NCBI GenBank assembly: GCA_937893485.1
Contig: CALBJL010000217.1
Location: forward strand, 1-24,887
DNA length: 24,887 bases
DNA from: an uncultured bacterium
GTDB lineage: Bacteria > Bacillota > Clostridia > Lachnospirales > Lachnospiraceae
Direction: 5' to 3'
The first letter of the stretch is position 1, and each line of letters opens with the position of its first letter. The position numbers and the translations under genes are program-made. Under the pieces are notes generated by a model, which saw only the letters and a program-made list of their open reading frames with translations, was not told the origin of the DNA and made no database searches. This document shows, piece after piece, positions 1 through 6,982 of this stretch.

Positions 1-192
1 CTGAACAATCGTAAACGTTGGGCTGTTGATCGGCTCTGTGATACCCAGCCCGTCAGCCATTCCCTGCGCAAACACGGTCTTTCCCACACCGAGATCCCCT
101 GTCAGCGTAAACACTGTCCCCGCCTGCGCTGCTCCGCCGAGCTGCTTTGCCAGCGCAAATGTCTCCTCCGGCGAATTTGTCTCATATACCAT
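1..192 (-). CDS. tsaE: TsaE, tRNA t6A biosynthesis ATPase (partial, 3' end outside window)
   Basis: The first 64 residues are present and the gene runs off the left edge. A Walker A P-loop is visible (GDLGVGKT, residues 32-39), preceded by SPEET and followed by a SPTFTIV stretch at residues 58-63, the usual TsaE layout. TsaE is the ATPase that works with TsaB and TsaD to make the threonylcarbamoyl adenosine at position 37 of ANN-decoding tRNAs in the cytoplasm. The ATG start lies 16 nt after the stop of the upstream YcxB-like gene with a purine-rich GAGGTTGAAAG before it, so the two are probably co-transcribed. tsaB would be expected to follow outside the window (inference). Confidence 0.93.
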   Translation of the reverse strand, partial: MVYETNSPEETFALAKQLGGAAQAGTVFTLTGDLGVGKTVFAQGMADGLGITEPINSPTFTIVQ

Positions 193-208
193 ATATTTCT
201 TTCAACCT

Positions 209-715
209 CTATGCTTTCTTCATTTTAAACCGGTAACTGTCCACCTGTGACTTGGCGAGCTCATAAAGCGCGTCGTACTGATCCGCCAGCTGGTCACGCG
301 GGATCACATTCGCGCGGATGCGTCCGCCGTATAAGAGCACCATATGATTTGTGCTCACGATCTTGTACAACTGCTTCCACGGCATCGTCACGCTCTGGTC
401 TCCAAAACGGGTCGTAATGCCCTGCTCATCAAATGTATAATGTATCGGCTGCTGATAGACCGCGCTGTTTTTCATCTGTTTTTTCACCTTACCGCGGAGA
501 CTGAACGGCACATAGAGCACGATCAGTACACTCGCCAGCAGATACAGCACATTATATGTCACATTGACATCTCCCCAGCTGAGGATACTCACGAGCACCA
601 GCAGCACCGCAATGATGACCGACAACACGCCCTGCGAGTTGTGATATACATGGTAGAGATTAAAGCGATACATATCTTCAAAGGTCATTGTTACATCCAG
701 TTCTATTTTTTTCAT
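209..715 (-). CDS. YcxB-like membrane protein
   Basis: This 168-residue protein has a short cytoplasmic N-terminus, two adjacent hydrophobic segments (about residues 30-47 and 55-74), and a soluble C-terminal domain of about 90 residues. The C-terminal part (YTFDEQGITTRFGDQSVTMPWKQL, broken here into its key features: a Tyr-Thr-Phe strand, a Gly-Ile-Thr turn and a W-K-Q-L strand) resembles the YcxB-like domain found in many Firmicutes, whose function is unknown. The start is supported by GAAGGAG ten nt upstream. It lies just upstream of tsaE and downstream of the tex terminator, so it likely heads the tsaE transcription unit. Family assignment is by eye. Confidence 0.75.
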   Translation of the reverse strand: MKKIELDVTMTFEDMYRFNLYHVYHNSQGVLSVIIAVLLVLVSILSWGDVNVTYNVLYLLASVLIVLYVPFSLRGKVKKQMKNSAVYQQPIHYTFDEQGITTRFGDQSVTMPWKQLYKIVSTNHMVLLYGGRIRANVIPRDQLADQYDALYELAKSQVDSYRFKMKKA

Positions 716-753
716 GCAGCTACTCCTTCACTTTCTAAGAACATATATAATTA

Positions 754-782
754 AGTATAACATTTTTGCAAAAAAAAGGAAA
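754..782 (-). promoter_or_regulatory. possible extended -10 promoter for the YcxB-like/tsaE unit
   Basis: On the minus strand a TGTTATACT element (an extended -10, TGn-TATACT, hexamer at 754-759) sits about 38 nt before the YcxB-like start. The -35 position (TTTCCT) is poor and overlaps the tex terminator, so the assignment rests on the extended -10 alone. Confidence 0.35.
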
Positions 783-804
783 GAGGGATGCTCACCCTCT
801 TTCC
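770..804 (-). terminator. Rho-independent terminator of tex
   Basis: A perfect 10-bp stem (GGAAAGAGGG pairing with CCCTCTTTCC, 778-787 and 795-804) with a 7-nt loop is followed on the minus strand by eight Ts (777-770). It lies 30 nt beyond the tex stop codon. Confidence 0.92.
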
Positions 805-833
805 CGTTTCCTTCCGAACGTCCTGCCCGTATG

Positions 834-2978
834 CTAAATCCCCTTCATCGTCAACGCAATCCGCTTCTTTTCCAGATCGACATCGAGCACTTTTACATCC
901 ACGACATCGCCGACTGAAACAGCCTCAAGCGGATGCTTGATAAAGCGGTCACAGATCTGCGAAATGTGGACGAGTCCATCCTGATGCACGCCGATATCCA
1001 CAAATGCGCCGAAATCAATGACGTTGCGCACCGTACCCTTGAGCACCATGCCCGGTGTCAGATCCTTCATTTCCAGTACATCGCTGCGCAAAATCGGGCA
1101 CGGCATATCCTCTCTGGGATCTCTGCCCGGTTTTTCCAACTCGGATAAAATATCATTTAATGTCAGTTCGCCGATCTCCAGCTCCTGCGCCAGTTTTTTC
1201 TTATCTTTCACTTTTTTTGACAATCCGGCGAGCTGTCCCGGCTGCCAGTCACCCTTGCCAAAGCCGAGCTTTTCCAGCAGCAGCGTTGTCGCCGCATAGC
1301 TCTCCGGATGGACGCTCGTCGCATCCAGCGGATTTTTGCCGTTTCTGATGCGCAGGAAGCCTGCACACTGCTCAAACGCTTTCGGTCCGAGCTTCGGCAC
1401 CTTTTTCAACTCGTTGCGGCTCATAAATCTGCCGTTTTCCTCGCGGTAGATGACAATATTTTTCGCGACTGCCTTGCTGATACCCGATATGTACTCAAGC
1501 AGCGACGCACTCGCGGTATTCAGATCCACACCGACACGGTTGACACAGTCCTCCACCACTCCGCCAAGCGCCTCGCCGAGCTTTTTCTGATTCATGTCAT
1601 GCTGATACTGCCCGACTCCGATCGCTTTCGGATCAATCTTGACCAGCTCCGCCAACGGATCCTGCAAACGTCTTGCGATCGACGCCGCACTTCGCTGTCC
1701 CACATCAAAATTTGGAAATTCCTCGGTCGCCAGCTTGCTCGCAGAGTAGACGGAAGCTCCCGCCTCGTTGACAATCACATACTGCACCGGTTTTTTCAGT
1801 TCCTTCAAAAGCTCAACAATGATCTGCTCGGACTCACGCGATGCTGTGCCGTTTCCGACAGAGATCAGTGATACATCATATTTATCGATCAGCTGCTTTA
1901 AGATCTTTTTGGATTCCTCGATCTTGTTCTGCGGTGCGGTCGGATAAATGACCTTCGTATCCAGCACCTTTCCGGTCGCATCCACGATCGCGAGCTTACA
2001 GCCGGTACGAAATGCCGGATCCCAGCCGAGCACGACCTTTCCGGTGATCGGCGGCTGCATGAGAAGCTGTCCGAGATTCTTGCCAAATACGCTGATCGCC
2101 CCGTCCTCCGCCTTTTCCGTCAGATCGGCGCGGATCTCACGCTCGATCGCAGGCGCGATCAGCCGGTCATAACTGTCGGCAATCGTCTCCTGCAGCACCG
2201 GTTTCGTATTGGGATTGTCCCGCGTGATGACCTTTTTTTCGAGGAAACGCAAAATATCCTCCTGCGGTGCCTCGATCTTGACGCTGAGTATCTTTTCTGC
2301 CTCGCCGCGGTTCAAAGCCAATACGCGGTGTCCGGCGAGCTTTGCCACCGGCTCCGTGAAATCGTAGTACATCTCGTAGACGCTTTTCGCCGCCGCATCT
2401 TTCGCCGATGAATGCAAAATGCCTTTTTTCGTCGTCAGTTCCCGGATACGGATGCGATAATCCGCCTCCTCTGCGATCAGCTCTGCCACAATATCTTTGG
2501 CACCCGCAAGTGCATCCTCTGCGGTCGCCACTTCTTTTTCCTCATTGATGAAGGTACTAGCCTCCTCTAACATCGGCTGATTCGTCATTTGCAGCAACAG
2601 AATATTTGCAAGCGGCTCCAGACCTTTTTCCTTCGCCACCGTCGCACGGGTGCGGCGTTTCGGGCGGTACGGGCGGTATAGATCCTCCACGACAACAAGT
2701 GTCTGCGCGTCCAGAATCTGCTGCCGCAGCTCCTCCGTCAGCTTGCCCTGCTCCTCGATTGTCGCGAGCACCTGCTGCTTTTTCTCCTCCAGATTGCGCA
2801 GATAATTCAACCGCTCAAACAAATTTCTCAACTGTTCATCGTTCAATGCGCCTGTCGCTTCCTTGCGGTAGCGGGCAATAAACGGAATCGTATTTCCCTC
2901 ATCAATCAGTTTCACAGCGGCGTCCACCTGCCCTTTTCGCACGCCGAGCTCCGCTGCGATCGTAGCTATAATATCCAT
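834..2978 (-). CDS. tex: Tex family S1 RNA-binding protein
   Basis: The 714-residue product has the full-length Tex architecture: a helical N-terminal region (FIARYRKEATG near residue 30), a YqgF/RNase H-like core (VLGWDPAFRTGCKLAIVD), helix-hairpin-helix segments (VGVDLNTASASLL, LGPKAFEQCAGFLRI), and a C-terminal S1 domain (GTVRNVIDFGAFVDIGVHQDG). Tex is a cytoplasmic nucleic-acid-binding protein linked to transcription and RNA turnover; its exact role differs between species. The ATG at 2978 was chosen because AAAGGAAAT precedes it at good spacing and MDIIATIAAEL is the family's usual start; an in-frame ATG at 3035 lacks a ribosome binding site and lies in the leader repeat. It is monocistronic, with its own promoter and terminator. 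Confidence 0.95.
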   Translation of the reverse strand: MDIIATIAAELGVRKGQVDAAVKLIDEGNTIPFIARYRKEATGALNDEQLRNLFERLNYLRNLEEKKQQVLATIEEQGKLTEELRQQILDAQTLVVVEDLYRPYRPKRRTRATVAKEKGLEPLANILLLQMTNQPMLEEASTFINEEKEVATAEDALAGAKDIVAELIAEEADYRIRIRELTTKKGILHSSAKDAAAKSVYEMYYDFTEPVAKLAGHRVLALNRGEAEKILSVKIEAPQEDILRFLEKKVITRDNPNTKPVLQETIADSYDRLIAPAIEREIRADLTEKAEDGAISVFGKNLGQLLMQPPITGKVVLGWDPAFRTGCKLAIVDATGKVLDTKVIYPTAPQNKIEESKKILKQLIDKYDVSLISVGNGTASRESEQIIVELLKELKKPVQYVIVNEAGASVYSASKLATEEFPNFDVGQRSAASIARRLQDPLAELVKIDPKAIGVGQYQHDMNQKKLGEALGGVVEDCVNRVGVDLNTASASLLEYISGISKAVAKNIVIYREENGRFMSRNELKKVPKLGPKAFEQCAGFLRIRNGKNPLDATSVHPESYAATTLLLEKLGFGKGDWQPGQLAGLSKKVKDKKKLAQELEIGELTLNDILSELEKPGRDPREDMPCPILRSDVLEMKDLTPGMVLKGTVRNVIDFGAFVDIGVHQDGLVHISQICDRFIKHPLEAVSVGDVVDVKVLDVDLEKKRIALTMKGI

Positions 2979-3013
2979 TACACTTATTTCCTTTCTCTCA
3001 TTCTGCCATTCGG

Positions 3014-3070
3014 TGAAAACTCCCTCACAGCCCATCTATCATGCGGCAGAAATTCTCCCCTACAGCCCAT
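3014..3070. repeat. imperfect tandem repeat in the tex leader
   Basis: Two copies of an approximately 22-nt element, read on the minus strand as ATGGGCTGT followed by (A/G)(G/A)GGGAG and TTTC, start at 3070 and 3035. Both sit between the tex promoter and its start codon. Each copy begins with an ATG; the first opens a 28-codon reading frame that ends in TAA at the tex ribosome binding site. No function is known. Confidence 0.55.
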
Positions 3071-3079
3071 GATTCATTT

Positions 3080-3109
3080 ATTATACCTCAAACGTAAACT
3101 TCATGGCAA
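3080..3109 (-). promoter_or_regulatory. sigma-A-type promoter of tex
   Basis: On the minus strand TTGCCA (3104-3109) and TATAAT (3080-3085) are separated by 18 nt, about 100 nt upstream of the tex start codon. Confidence 0.7.
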
Positions 3110-3156
3110 GCCGTGTTGAACTATCGCGCGCCACATGGTATGATAGCTATATATAC

Positions 3157-3627
3157 CTATATTAGAAGCGGTATCAGATCAAACAGATCGACATCAAAAA
3201 AGAACAGCGCGCCGTTGCGCACGATCACATTGACAATCACGATCCCCAGCGCGCCCCACAGCCATCCGGCATGTGCACGCATTCCGATGCGCAGCCTGTG
3301 GCGAGTCAGACGTTCGATTGTCTGGCTGAGCATAAACCATCCATACACCTCTGCCGCATACGGCACGAGCGGATGATACAAAAATGACCGGATCGGATGC
3401 AGGTGCAGCAGGGCATAGACCGCACGTGTACCGCCACAGCCGGGACAGTAATAGCCTGTCAGGGCATGCAGCAGGCAGGGCAGCCGGAAGATCGGCAGCC
3501 GCACCCGCAGCCAGAGGTACAGCAGAATGCAGACAGGGATCAAAAACAATAGGTATATGCCTGCCACATACAGTTCATCCTCGATTGTCCTTGATTGTGT
3601 TGTATGATGGTTGAATTGATGATTCAT
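3157..3627 (-). CDS. DUF2752 family membrane protein
   Basis: The 156-residue product has about three to four hydrophobic segments and carries the hallmark GYYCPGCGGTRAVYALLHLHP motif region; the CPGCGGTR core is what defines DUF2752. Members are small membrane proteins of unknown function, widespread in Firmicutes and Bacteroidetes; the two cysteines could bind metal or be redox-active (inference). The start is uncertain: ATG at 3627 is listed, but an in-frame TTG at 3645 would add six residues, and neither has a clear ribosome binding site. It is divergent from the metalloprotease-like gene at 3717 with a 71-90 bp AT-rich gap between them. No convincing terminator is visible downstream. Confidence 0.8.
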   Translation of the reverse strand: MNHQFNHHTTQSRTIEDELYVAGIYLLFLIPVCILLYLWLRVRLPIFRLPCLLHALTGYYCPGCGGTRAVYALLHLHPIRSFLYHPLVPYAAEVYGWFMLSQTIERLTRHRLRIGMRAHAGWLWGALGIVIVNVIVRNGALFFFDVDLFDLIPLLI

Positions 3628-3716
3628 ATTGTAATACCGTTTCAAAGATGTTTTTAGTGGTTGTTTTATAGTTTAGCATATTTTTATAGAAAATTTCACA
3701 AAAAGGAGGTACATTC

Positions 3717-4265
3717 ATGTCAGATTATCTCTCAATCGGCAGCTACACAACCGGTTACGGCTATGGCTATTCCAGCCCTTACCAGGCCTACGGCATACAA
3801 AATAACAGGAACAATCCGGCGGCTATAGACGGCGACCAGACCGGAAAACCGCATAGAAAAACCGGAAATCCCGAAGACGACACGGTGAAAAGAGGACGCA
3901 AATCCTCTCCCGCCGAATGCCAGACATGTAAGTCCCGCAAATATCTGGACGGTTCGGATGAGGGCGATGTCTCTTTCAAGGCTCCCGGCCACATCTCGCC
4001 GCAGGCTTCTGCCGGCACGGTGCGCGCGCACGAGCTGCAGCATGTGAGCAACGCCTATGAAAAAGCCGCAAACGGAAACGGCGAAGTCCGCTCCGTGAGC
4101 GTTTCCTTAAAAACCGCCGTCTGCCCGGAATGTGGCACGACCTATGTATCCGGCGGCGAGACACGCACCGCGATCGCCTATTCCAAAGAGAACCCTTATC
4201 AGCAGAATAAGCGGGCGATCGAGGCGATGAACCTCATCGGATCGAATGTGGATTATGTGGCGTAA
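3717..4265 (+). CDS. small HExxH metalloprotease-like protein (SprA-related type)
   Basis: This 182-residue protein has a Tyr/Gly-rich, disordered-looking N-terminus (residues 1-30), a charged linker, and then a compact domain. Visible motifs are a CxxC (CQTCKSRKYLDGSDEGDVSF, about 69-88), an HExxH zinc-binding motif (AHELQHV, about residues 104-110), and a second CxxC (CPECGTTYVSGG). The combination CxxC, HExxH and CPECG resembles the SprA-related putative metallopeptidase family known in Firmicutes and Proteobacteria, although members here are short and no substrate is known. There is no signal peptide or membrane segment. The start is well supported by AAAGGAGGT seven nt upstream. It appears to be transcribed alone; a weak hairpin follows the stop. 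Confidence 0.7.
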   Translation: MSDYLSIGSYTTGYGYGYSSPYQAYGIQNNRNNPAAIDGDQTGKPHRKTGNPEDDTVKRGRKSSPAECQTCKSRKYLDGSDEGDVSFKAPGHISPQASAGTVRAHELQHVSNAYEKAANGNGEVRSVSVSLKTAVCPECGTTYVSGGETRTAIAYSKENPYQQNKRAIEAMNLIGSNVDYVA

Positions 4266-4267
4266 CG

Positions 4268-4298
4268 TATCAGTATCAAAAGATACAAATTGCTGATA
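4268..4298 (+). other. bulged inverted repeat between metalloprotease-like gene and sigma gene
   Basis: TATCAG (4268-4273) can pair with CTGATA (4293-4298), enclosing a second hairpin GTATC-AAAA-GATAC. A five-T run follows at 4303-4307. It may be a weak terminator for the upstream gene or an operator for the sigma operon. Confidence 0.4.
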
Positions 4299-4301
4299 AA
4301 T

Positions 4302-4312
4302 GTTTTTCCATA
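4302..4312 (+). promoter_or_regulatory. shared 11-bp element, copy 1 (upstream of sigma operon)
   Basis: GTTTTTCCATA lies 33 nt before the sigma factor start and is identical to an element upstream of the second unit (6554-6564). It may be part of a promoter read by the encoded sigma factor; no sigma-A -35/-10 pair is convincing here. Confidence 0.4.
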
Positions 4313-4345
4313 CAGGAATGACATGGCGGAAAGGAAGTGAACGGC

Positions 4346-4894
4346 ATGCCCACCGATGAAGAACTTTATAGGCAATACTTACGCGGTGATGAAACAGGGC
4401 TTGAAGCTCTGATGAAAAAATACGGCGACCCACTGACCTTATACATCAACGGTTATCTGCATGACGTTCACGAAGCGGAGGATCTGATGATCGAGGTTTT
4501 TTCCTATCTGTTCACGAAAAAGCCCCATATCCGTGACGGCGGCTTTAAGGCTTACCTGTATAAAGCAGCGCGGCACATGGCTTTACGCCACAAAAGCAGA
4601 CGGCGGCTTTTTTTCAGTCTGGATGGTCTGACCGACGAGCCGGACGGACAAACGCTGGTGGAGGAAGTCGTCCACACAAAGGAACGGGATCAGCTCCTGC
4701 ATTTCTGCATGGCTGAGTTAAAGCCGGATTATCGGGAGGTGCTTTATCTGACTTATTTTGAGGGAATGAGCTACCTGCAGGCCGCCGAGGTCATGAGGAA
4801 AAGCGAGAAGCAGATCACCAATATGGTGTACCGGGGAAAAGAGCGTCTGCGCGGATTATTGGAGCGGGAGGGAATTACCAATGCGAAGCCATGA
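4346..4894 (+). CDS. ECF-type RNA polymerase sigma factor
   Basis: The 182-residue protein has the two domains of a group 4 sigma factor: region 2 (LYRQYLRGDETGLEALMKKY... with HEAEDLMIEVFSYLF, about residues 8-75) and region 4 with a helix-turn-helix (LKPDYREVLYLTYFEGMSYLQAAEVMRKSEKQITNMVYRGKERL, about 125-170; split into its parts, a DYREVLYL helix, a GMSYLQAAEVM helix and a recognition helix KQITNMVYRGKERL). No region 3 or N-terminal extension is present. ATG 4346 has AAGGAAG at 8-nt spacing; an in-frame GTG at 4337 would lie within that site. The stop overlaps the next gene by 14 nt, so translation is likely coupled. The neighbours (two-TM protein, PrsW protease) suggest control by membrane-localised proteolysis. 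Confidence 0.9.
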   Translation: MPTDEELYRQYLRGDETGLEALMKKYGDPLTLYINGYLHDVHEAEDLMIEVFSYLFTKKPHIRDGGFKAYLYKAARHMALRHKSRRRLFFSLDGLTDEPDGQTLVEEVVHTKERDQLLHFCMAELKPDYREVLYLTYFEGMSYLQAAEVMRKSEKQITNMVYRGKERLRGLLEREGITNAKP

Positions 4895-5249
4895 GGAACG
4901 AATTGCAGAAGTAAAACGGCGTATGGCGGAAAAAGAATATCAAAAAAGACTGCGGCGTGAGCGGATCGCCGCCGTTTCCGCGGTGGCGGCGTGTCTTGCA
5001 GTGATCGTGGGCGTTTCCCTTTCCATGCCCGGTATTGTCAATCAAATTGAGCCTGAAACGTCCTCCGGTTTTGAAACAGCGGCAACGATTCTAGGCGGCA
5101 GTGCTGCACTTGGGTATATCGTGATTGGACTGCTCGCTTTTGTTCTCGGCGTGTGCGTGACGATTTTATGCTTTCGCATCCGTCTGCTGAACAAAGAGGA
5201 ACAGCCAGCGAATCAAAAGGAGGACCATGCGGATGGAACTCGTCAGTAA
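4881..5249 (+). CDS. small two-TM protein, candidate anti-sigma factor (paralogue A)
   Basis: The 122-residue product has a basic, helical N-terminus (RIAEVKRRMAE at residues 7-17, then many Arg/Lys), one hydrophobic segment at about 29-48, a loop of about 25 residues, a second hydrophobic segment at about 75-99, and a charged tail. The same RxAxVKxRMAE motif at the same residue positions, and a similar second membrane segment ending in CxRxR, occur in the protein at 6629, so the two are paralogues. The position directly after the sigma gene with a 14-nt overlap is typical of anti-sigma factors, and the N-terminal helix could face the cytoplasm and bind the sigma factor; this is inference, as no classical ZAS domain is visible. 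GGGAGGGA supports the start. Confidence 0.8.
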   Translation: MRSHEERIAEVKRRMAEKEYQKRLRRERIAAVSAVAACLAVIVGVSLSMPGIVNQIEPETSSGFETAATILGGSAALGYIVIGLLAFVLGVCVTILCFRIRLLNKEEQPANQKEDHADGTRQ

Positions 5250-5859
5250 TCTTTTGCAATTCATTGCTACCCTGCTGGGTTTCTGCCTGAGTGGTATCCG
5301 GTATCTGCAAAGCCGAAAACAGGCGTACTTTCTATTGACCTGCTTTTATGGCTGCTTCACCCTCGGCTCCCTGTACTGGACGCTGTATCTGCTCTTATTC
5401 TCCGAAACGCCGCAGATCTTTTATGTGTCGGAGTTTGGCTGGGTGGCAAGCGTTATTTTTCTTCACATCCTGCAATACGTCCTTTCCTCTGCCGAGGAAA
5501 GGAGCTTGCCCTGCCGGAAAGCCTTGATTGCCCTCCTGATCGGCGTTCCGCTGTGCATATTTTACTGCACCTTTGGGGACATTCTCTCCAATCTGCTCTG
5601 GTGCGGCATGATGATCGTTGTTTCCTATCATGCCATCCGGGGACTTGTTTTCGCCCGGACACAAACGGGAACAGCGCATGATATGAGATATTTCCACATC
5701 GGGATGCTGTGCTATGTGGCGGCAGAATACGCCCTTTGGACGACCGGATGCTTCTGGACGGGCGATAGCGTTTCCAGTCCCTGCTTCTGGATGGATCTTC
5801 TGCTGACGTTCTGCCTGTTCGCCCTGCTGCCCGCCACAGGAAAGGCGGTGCGGACATGA
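5233..5859 (+). CDS. multi-pass membrane protein of unknown function
   Basis: I do not recognise this 208-residue family. About seven hydrophobic segments span the whole protein, with short, often aromatic loops and several cysteines (for example YCTFGD, TTGCFW, SSPCFW), and a polar loop around FARTQTGTAHDMRYFH. The ATG at 5233 was preferred over 5227 because AAAAGGAGGA ends only two nt before the latter. It overlaps the paralogue A gene by 17 nt and the PrsW-like gene by four nt (ATGA), so it is an integral member of the sigma operon. A role as sensor or partner of the protease is possible but not shown by the sequence. Confidence 0.8.
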   Translation: MELVSNLLQFIATLLGFCLSGIRYLQSRKQAYFLLTCFYGCFTLGSLYWTLYLLLFSETPQIFYVSEFGWVASVIFLHILQYVLSSAEERSLPCRKALIALLIGVPLCIFYCTFGDILSNLLWCGMMIVVSYHAIRGLVFARTQTGTAHDMRYFHIGMLCYVAAEYALWTTGCFWTGDSVSSPCFWMDLLLTFCLFALLPATGKAVRT

Positions 5860-6479
5860 CATATATTGAAAATGTTTTTATCTGTATGGCATCGCCCCTG
5901 CTGATCGCCGCCCTGTGCATGGGAAAGCGGCAGGCAAAAGTCTTTCTGTTCTGCCTTGCGGGAATGGGGTCGTGTCTGCTCTCCGCTTACATCAATACCT
6001 TTTTCACCGCGTTTTATGGGGCGGACACCTTTGCTGCAACTGCGGAGATCGCCCCCGTGGTGGAGGAAGTGATGAAGCTCCTGCCGCTGCTCTTTTATCT
6101 TCTGGTATTTGAGCCAAAGGCGGAGCAGATCAGGAACGCCGCCGTGATTACCGCTCTCTCCTTTGCCACCTTTGAAAATATCTGCTATCTGATTCAAAAC
6201 GGTGCCGGACATTTTACCTTTATTTTCTTCCGTGGCATCGGAACCGGTGCGATGCATGTGATCTGCGGCGCCATCGTCGGCGGAGGGCTCGCGTATGTAT
6301 GGCGGCGGGCATGGCTGAAAATTGCCGGAGCCTGCGGTCTGCTGGGAGCGGCAATCACCTTTCACGCGATTTACAATCTGCTGATTGCCTACGGCGGCGC
6401 GGTGCAGTATATCGCCTATCTTCTGCCTGTGCTGATTTTGACAGCAGGAAAGCTGATTGCCCGCCGTCTGACAACGTAA
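5856..6479 (+). CDS. PrsW-family intramembrane protease
   Basis: The 207-residue, almost fully hydrophobic protein carries the PrsW active-site set: VVEEVMK (Glu70-Glu71), FATFEN (Glu107), GAMHV (His134) and TFHAIYN (His170, Asn174), each in a predicted membrane helix. In Bacillus subtilis PrsW makes the first cut in the anti-sigma factor RsiW and so releases SigW. Here the gene ends an operon that starts with an ECF sigma factor and a small membrane protein, which fits a similar role against the linked two-TM protein (inference). It starts in an ATGA overlap with the upstream gene and is followed by a terminator after 15 nt. All key residues are present, so it should be active. Confidence 0.9.
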   Translation: MTYIENVFICMASPLLIAALCMGKRQAKVFLFCLAGMGSCLLSAYINTFFTAFYGADTFAATAEIAPVVEEVMKLLPLLFYLLVFEPKAEQIRNAAVITALSFATFENICYLIQNGAGHFTFIFFRGIGTGAMHVICGAIVGGGLAYVWRRAWLKIAGACGLLGAAITFHAIYNLLIAYGGAVQYIAYLLPVLILTAGKLIARRLTT

Positions 6480-6494
6480 TATTATTTTTTCTTT

Positions 6495-6527
6495 GGGAGC
6501 TGCCTTTGGGCGACTCCCGATTTTTTT
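6495..6527 (+). terminator. Rho-independent terminator of the sigma-PrsW operon
   Basis: GGGAG (6495-6499) pairs with CTCCC (6514-6518) around an inner GCC/GGC stem, followed by GA and seven Ts. It lies 15 nt after the prsW stop and separates the first unit from the second. Confidence 0.8.
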
Positions 6528-6553
6528 GAAAAAAATTTGATTTTGGGGTGAGA

Positions 6554-6564
6554 GTTTTTCCATA
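6554..6564 (+). promoter_or_regulatory. shared 11-bp element, copy 2 (upstream of surface-protein operon)
   Basis: GTTTTTCCATA is identical to the element at 4302-4312 and lies after the terminator, 64 nt before the next start codon. No good sigma-A promoter is seen here, so the element may be part of an alternative-sigma promoter. Confidence 0.4.
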
Positions 6565-6628
6565 TTTTTGTACCTATATAAGTGAAAGGTTCTTTAAACC
6601 GAATGTTCAGAGAGGAGGGTTTGCGTGT

Positions 6629-6982
6629 ATGTACGATACGAAACAGCGCGTCGCACTGGTGAAGCAGCGAATGGCGGAACACCGCCGACGGCAGGCACGG
6701 CAGAGTGCTCAGCGTCTGTCCGCACTGTGCATCCTGCTGTTTTTGTCCCTTGTGGGAACGACGTGGATGATGGTGCAGGGGCAGCCAATGGATTCTGCTG
6801 GAATGTACGGCACGATCCTGCTGCATGAGGGCGCGGGCGGCTATGTACTGGTAGCGGTCATTTCCTTTACCGCGGCAGTTGTGATTACCGCATTATGTAT
6901 CAGATTCAGAAAAAAGGATCAACAGGGACAAGGCACGGAAAAAGAACAGATACCACAACAAAGGGAGGCGAAAAGGCAATGA
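6629..6982 (+). CDS. small two-TM protein, candidate regulator of the surface protein operon (paralogue B)
   Basis: The 117-residue product repeats the layout of the protein at 4881: RVALVKQRMAE at residues 7-17, a basic helix, a hydrophobic segment at about 30-49, a loop of about 20 residues, a second hydrophobic segment at about 70-92 ending CIRFRKK, and a polar Gln/Lys-rich tail. Sequence identity to paralogue A is concentrated in the N-terminal motif and the second membrane segment. AGAGGAGG lies ten nt before the ATG; the reading frame stays open further upstream but without a start supported by a binding site. Its stop overlaps the start of the surface protein (ATGA), so the two are translationally coupled. 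It may be a second anti-sigma-like protein or an assembly partner (inference). Confidence 0.8.
   Translation: MYDTKQRVALVKQRMAEHRRRQARQSAQRLSALCILLFLSLVGTTWMMVQGQPMDSAGMYGTILLHEGAGGYVLVAVISFTAAVVITALCIRFRKKDQQGQGTEKEQIPQQREAKRQ

Noticed and set aside
344..754. 136-codon plus-strand frame opposite the YcxB-like gene
   Set aside because: It lies antisense to a convincing gene, has no ribosome binding site and its His/Arg-rich product looks like a shadow.
3035..3037. ATG at 3035 as start of tex, adding 19 residues
   Set aside because: No ribosome binding site, it lies in a repeated leader element, and the family starts at MDIIATIAAEL.
3116..3156. GGTAT...ATACC inverted repeat after the DUF2752 gene as terminator
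   Set aside because: The arms do not form a stable stem with a loop and no T run follows.
3646..3716. divergent promoters between the DUF2752 and metalloprotease-like genes
   Set aside because: Several TTG/TATA-like hexamers exist but none combines good elements and spacing on either strand.
6895..6978. 28-codon N-terminal extension of the surface protein
   Set aside because: It overlaps the paralogue B gene in another frame; the ATG at 6979 has GGGAGG upstream and begins a clean signal peptide.
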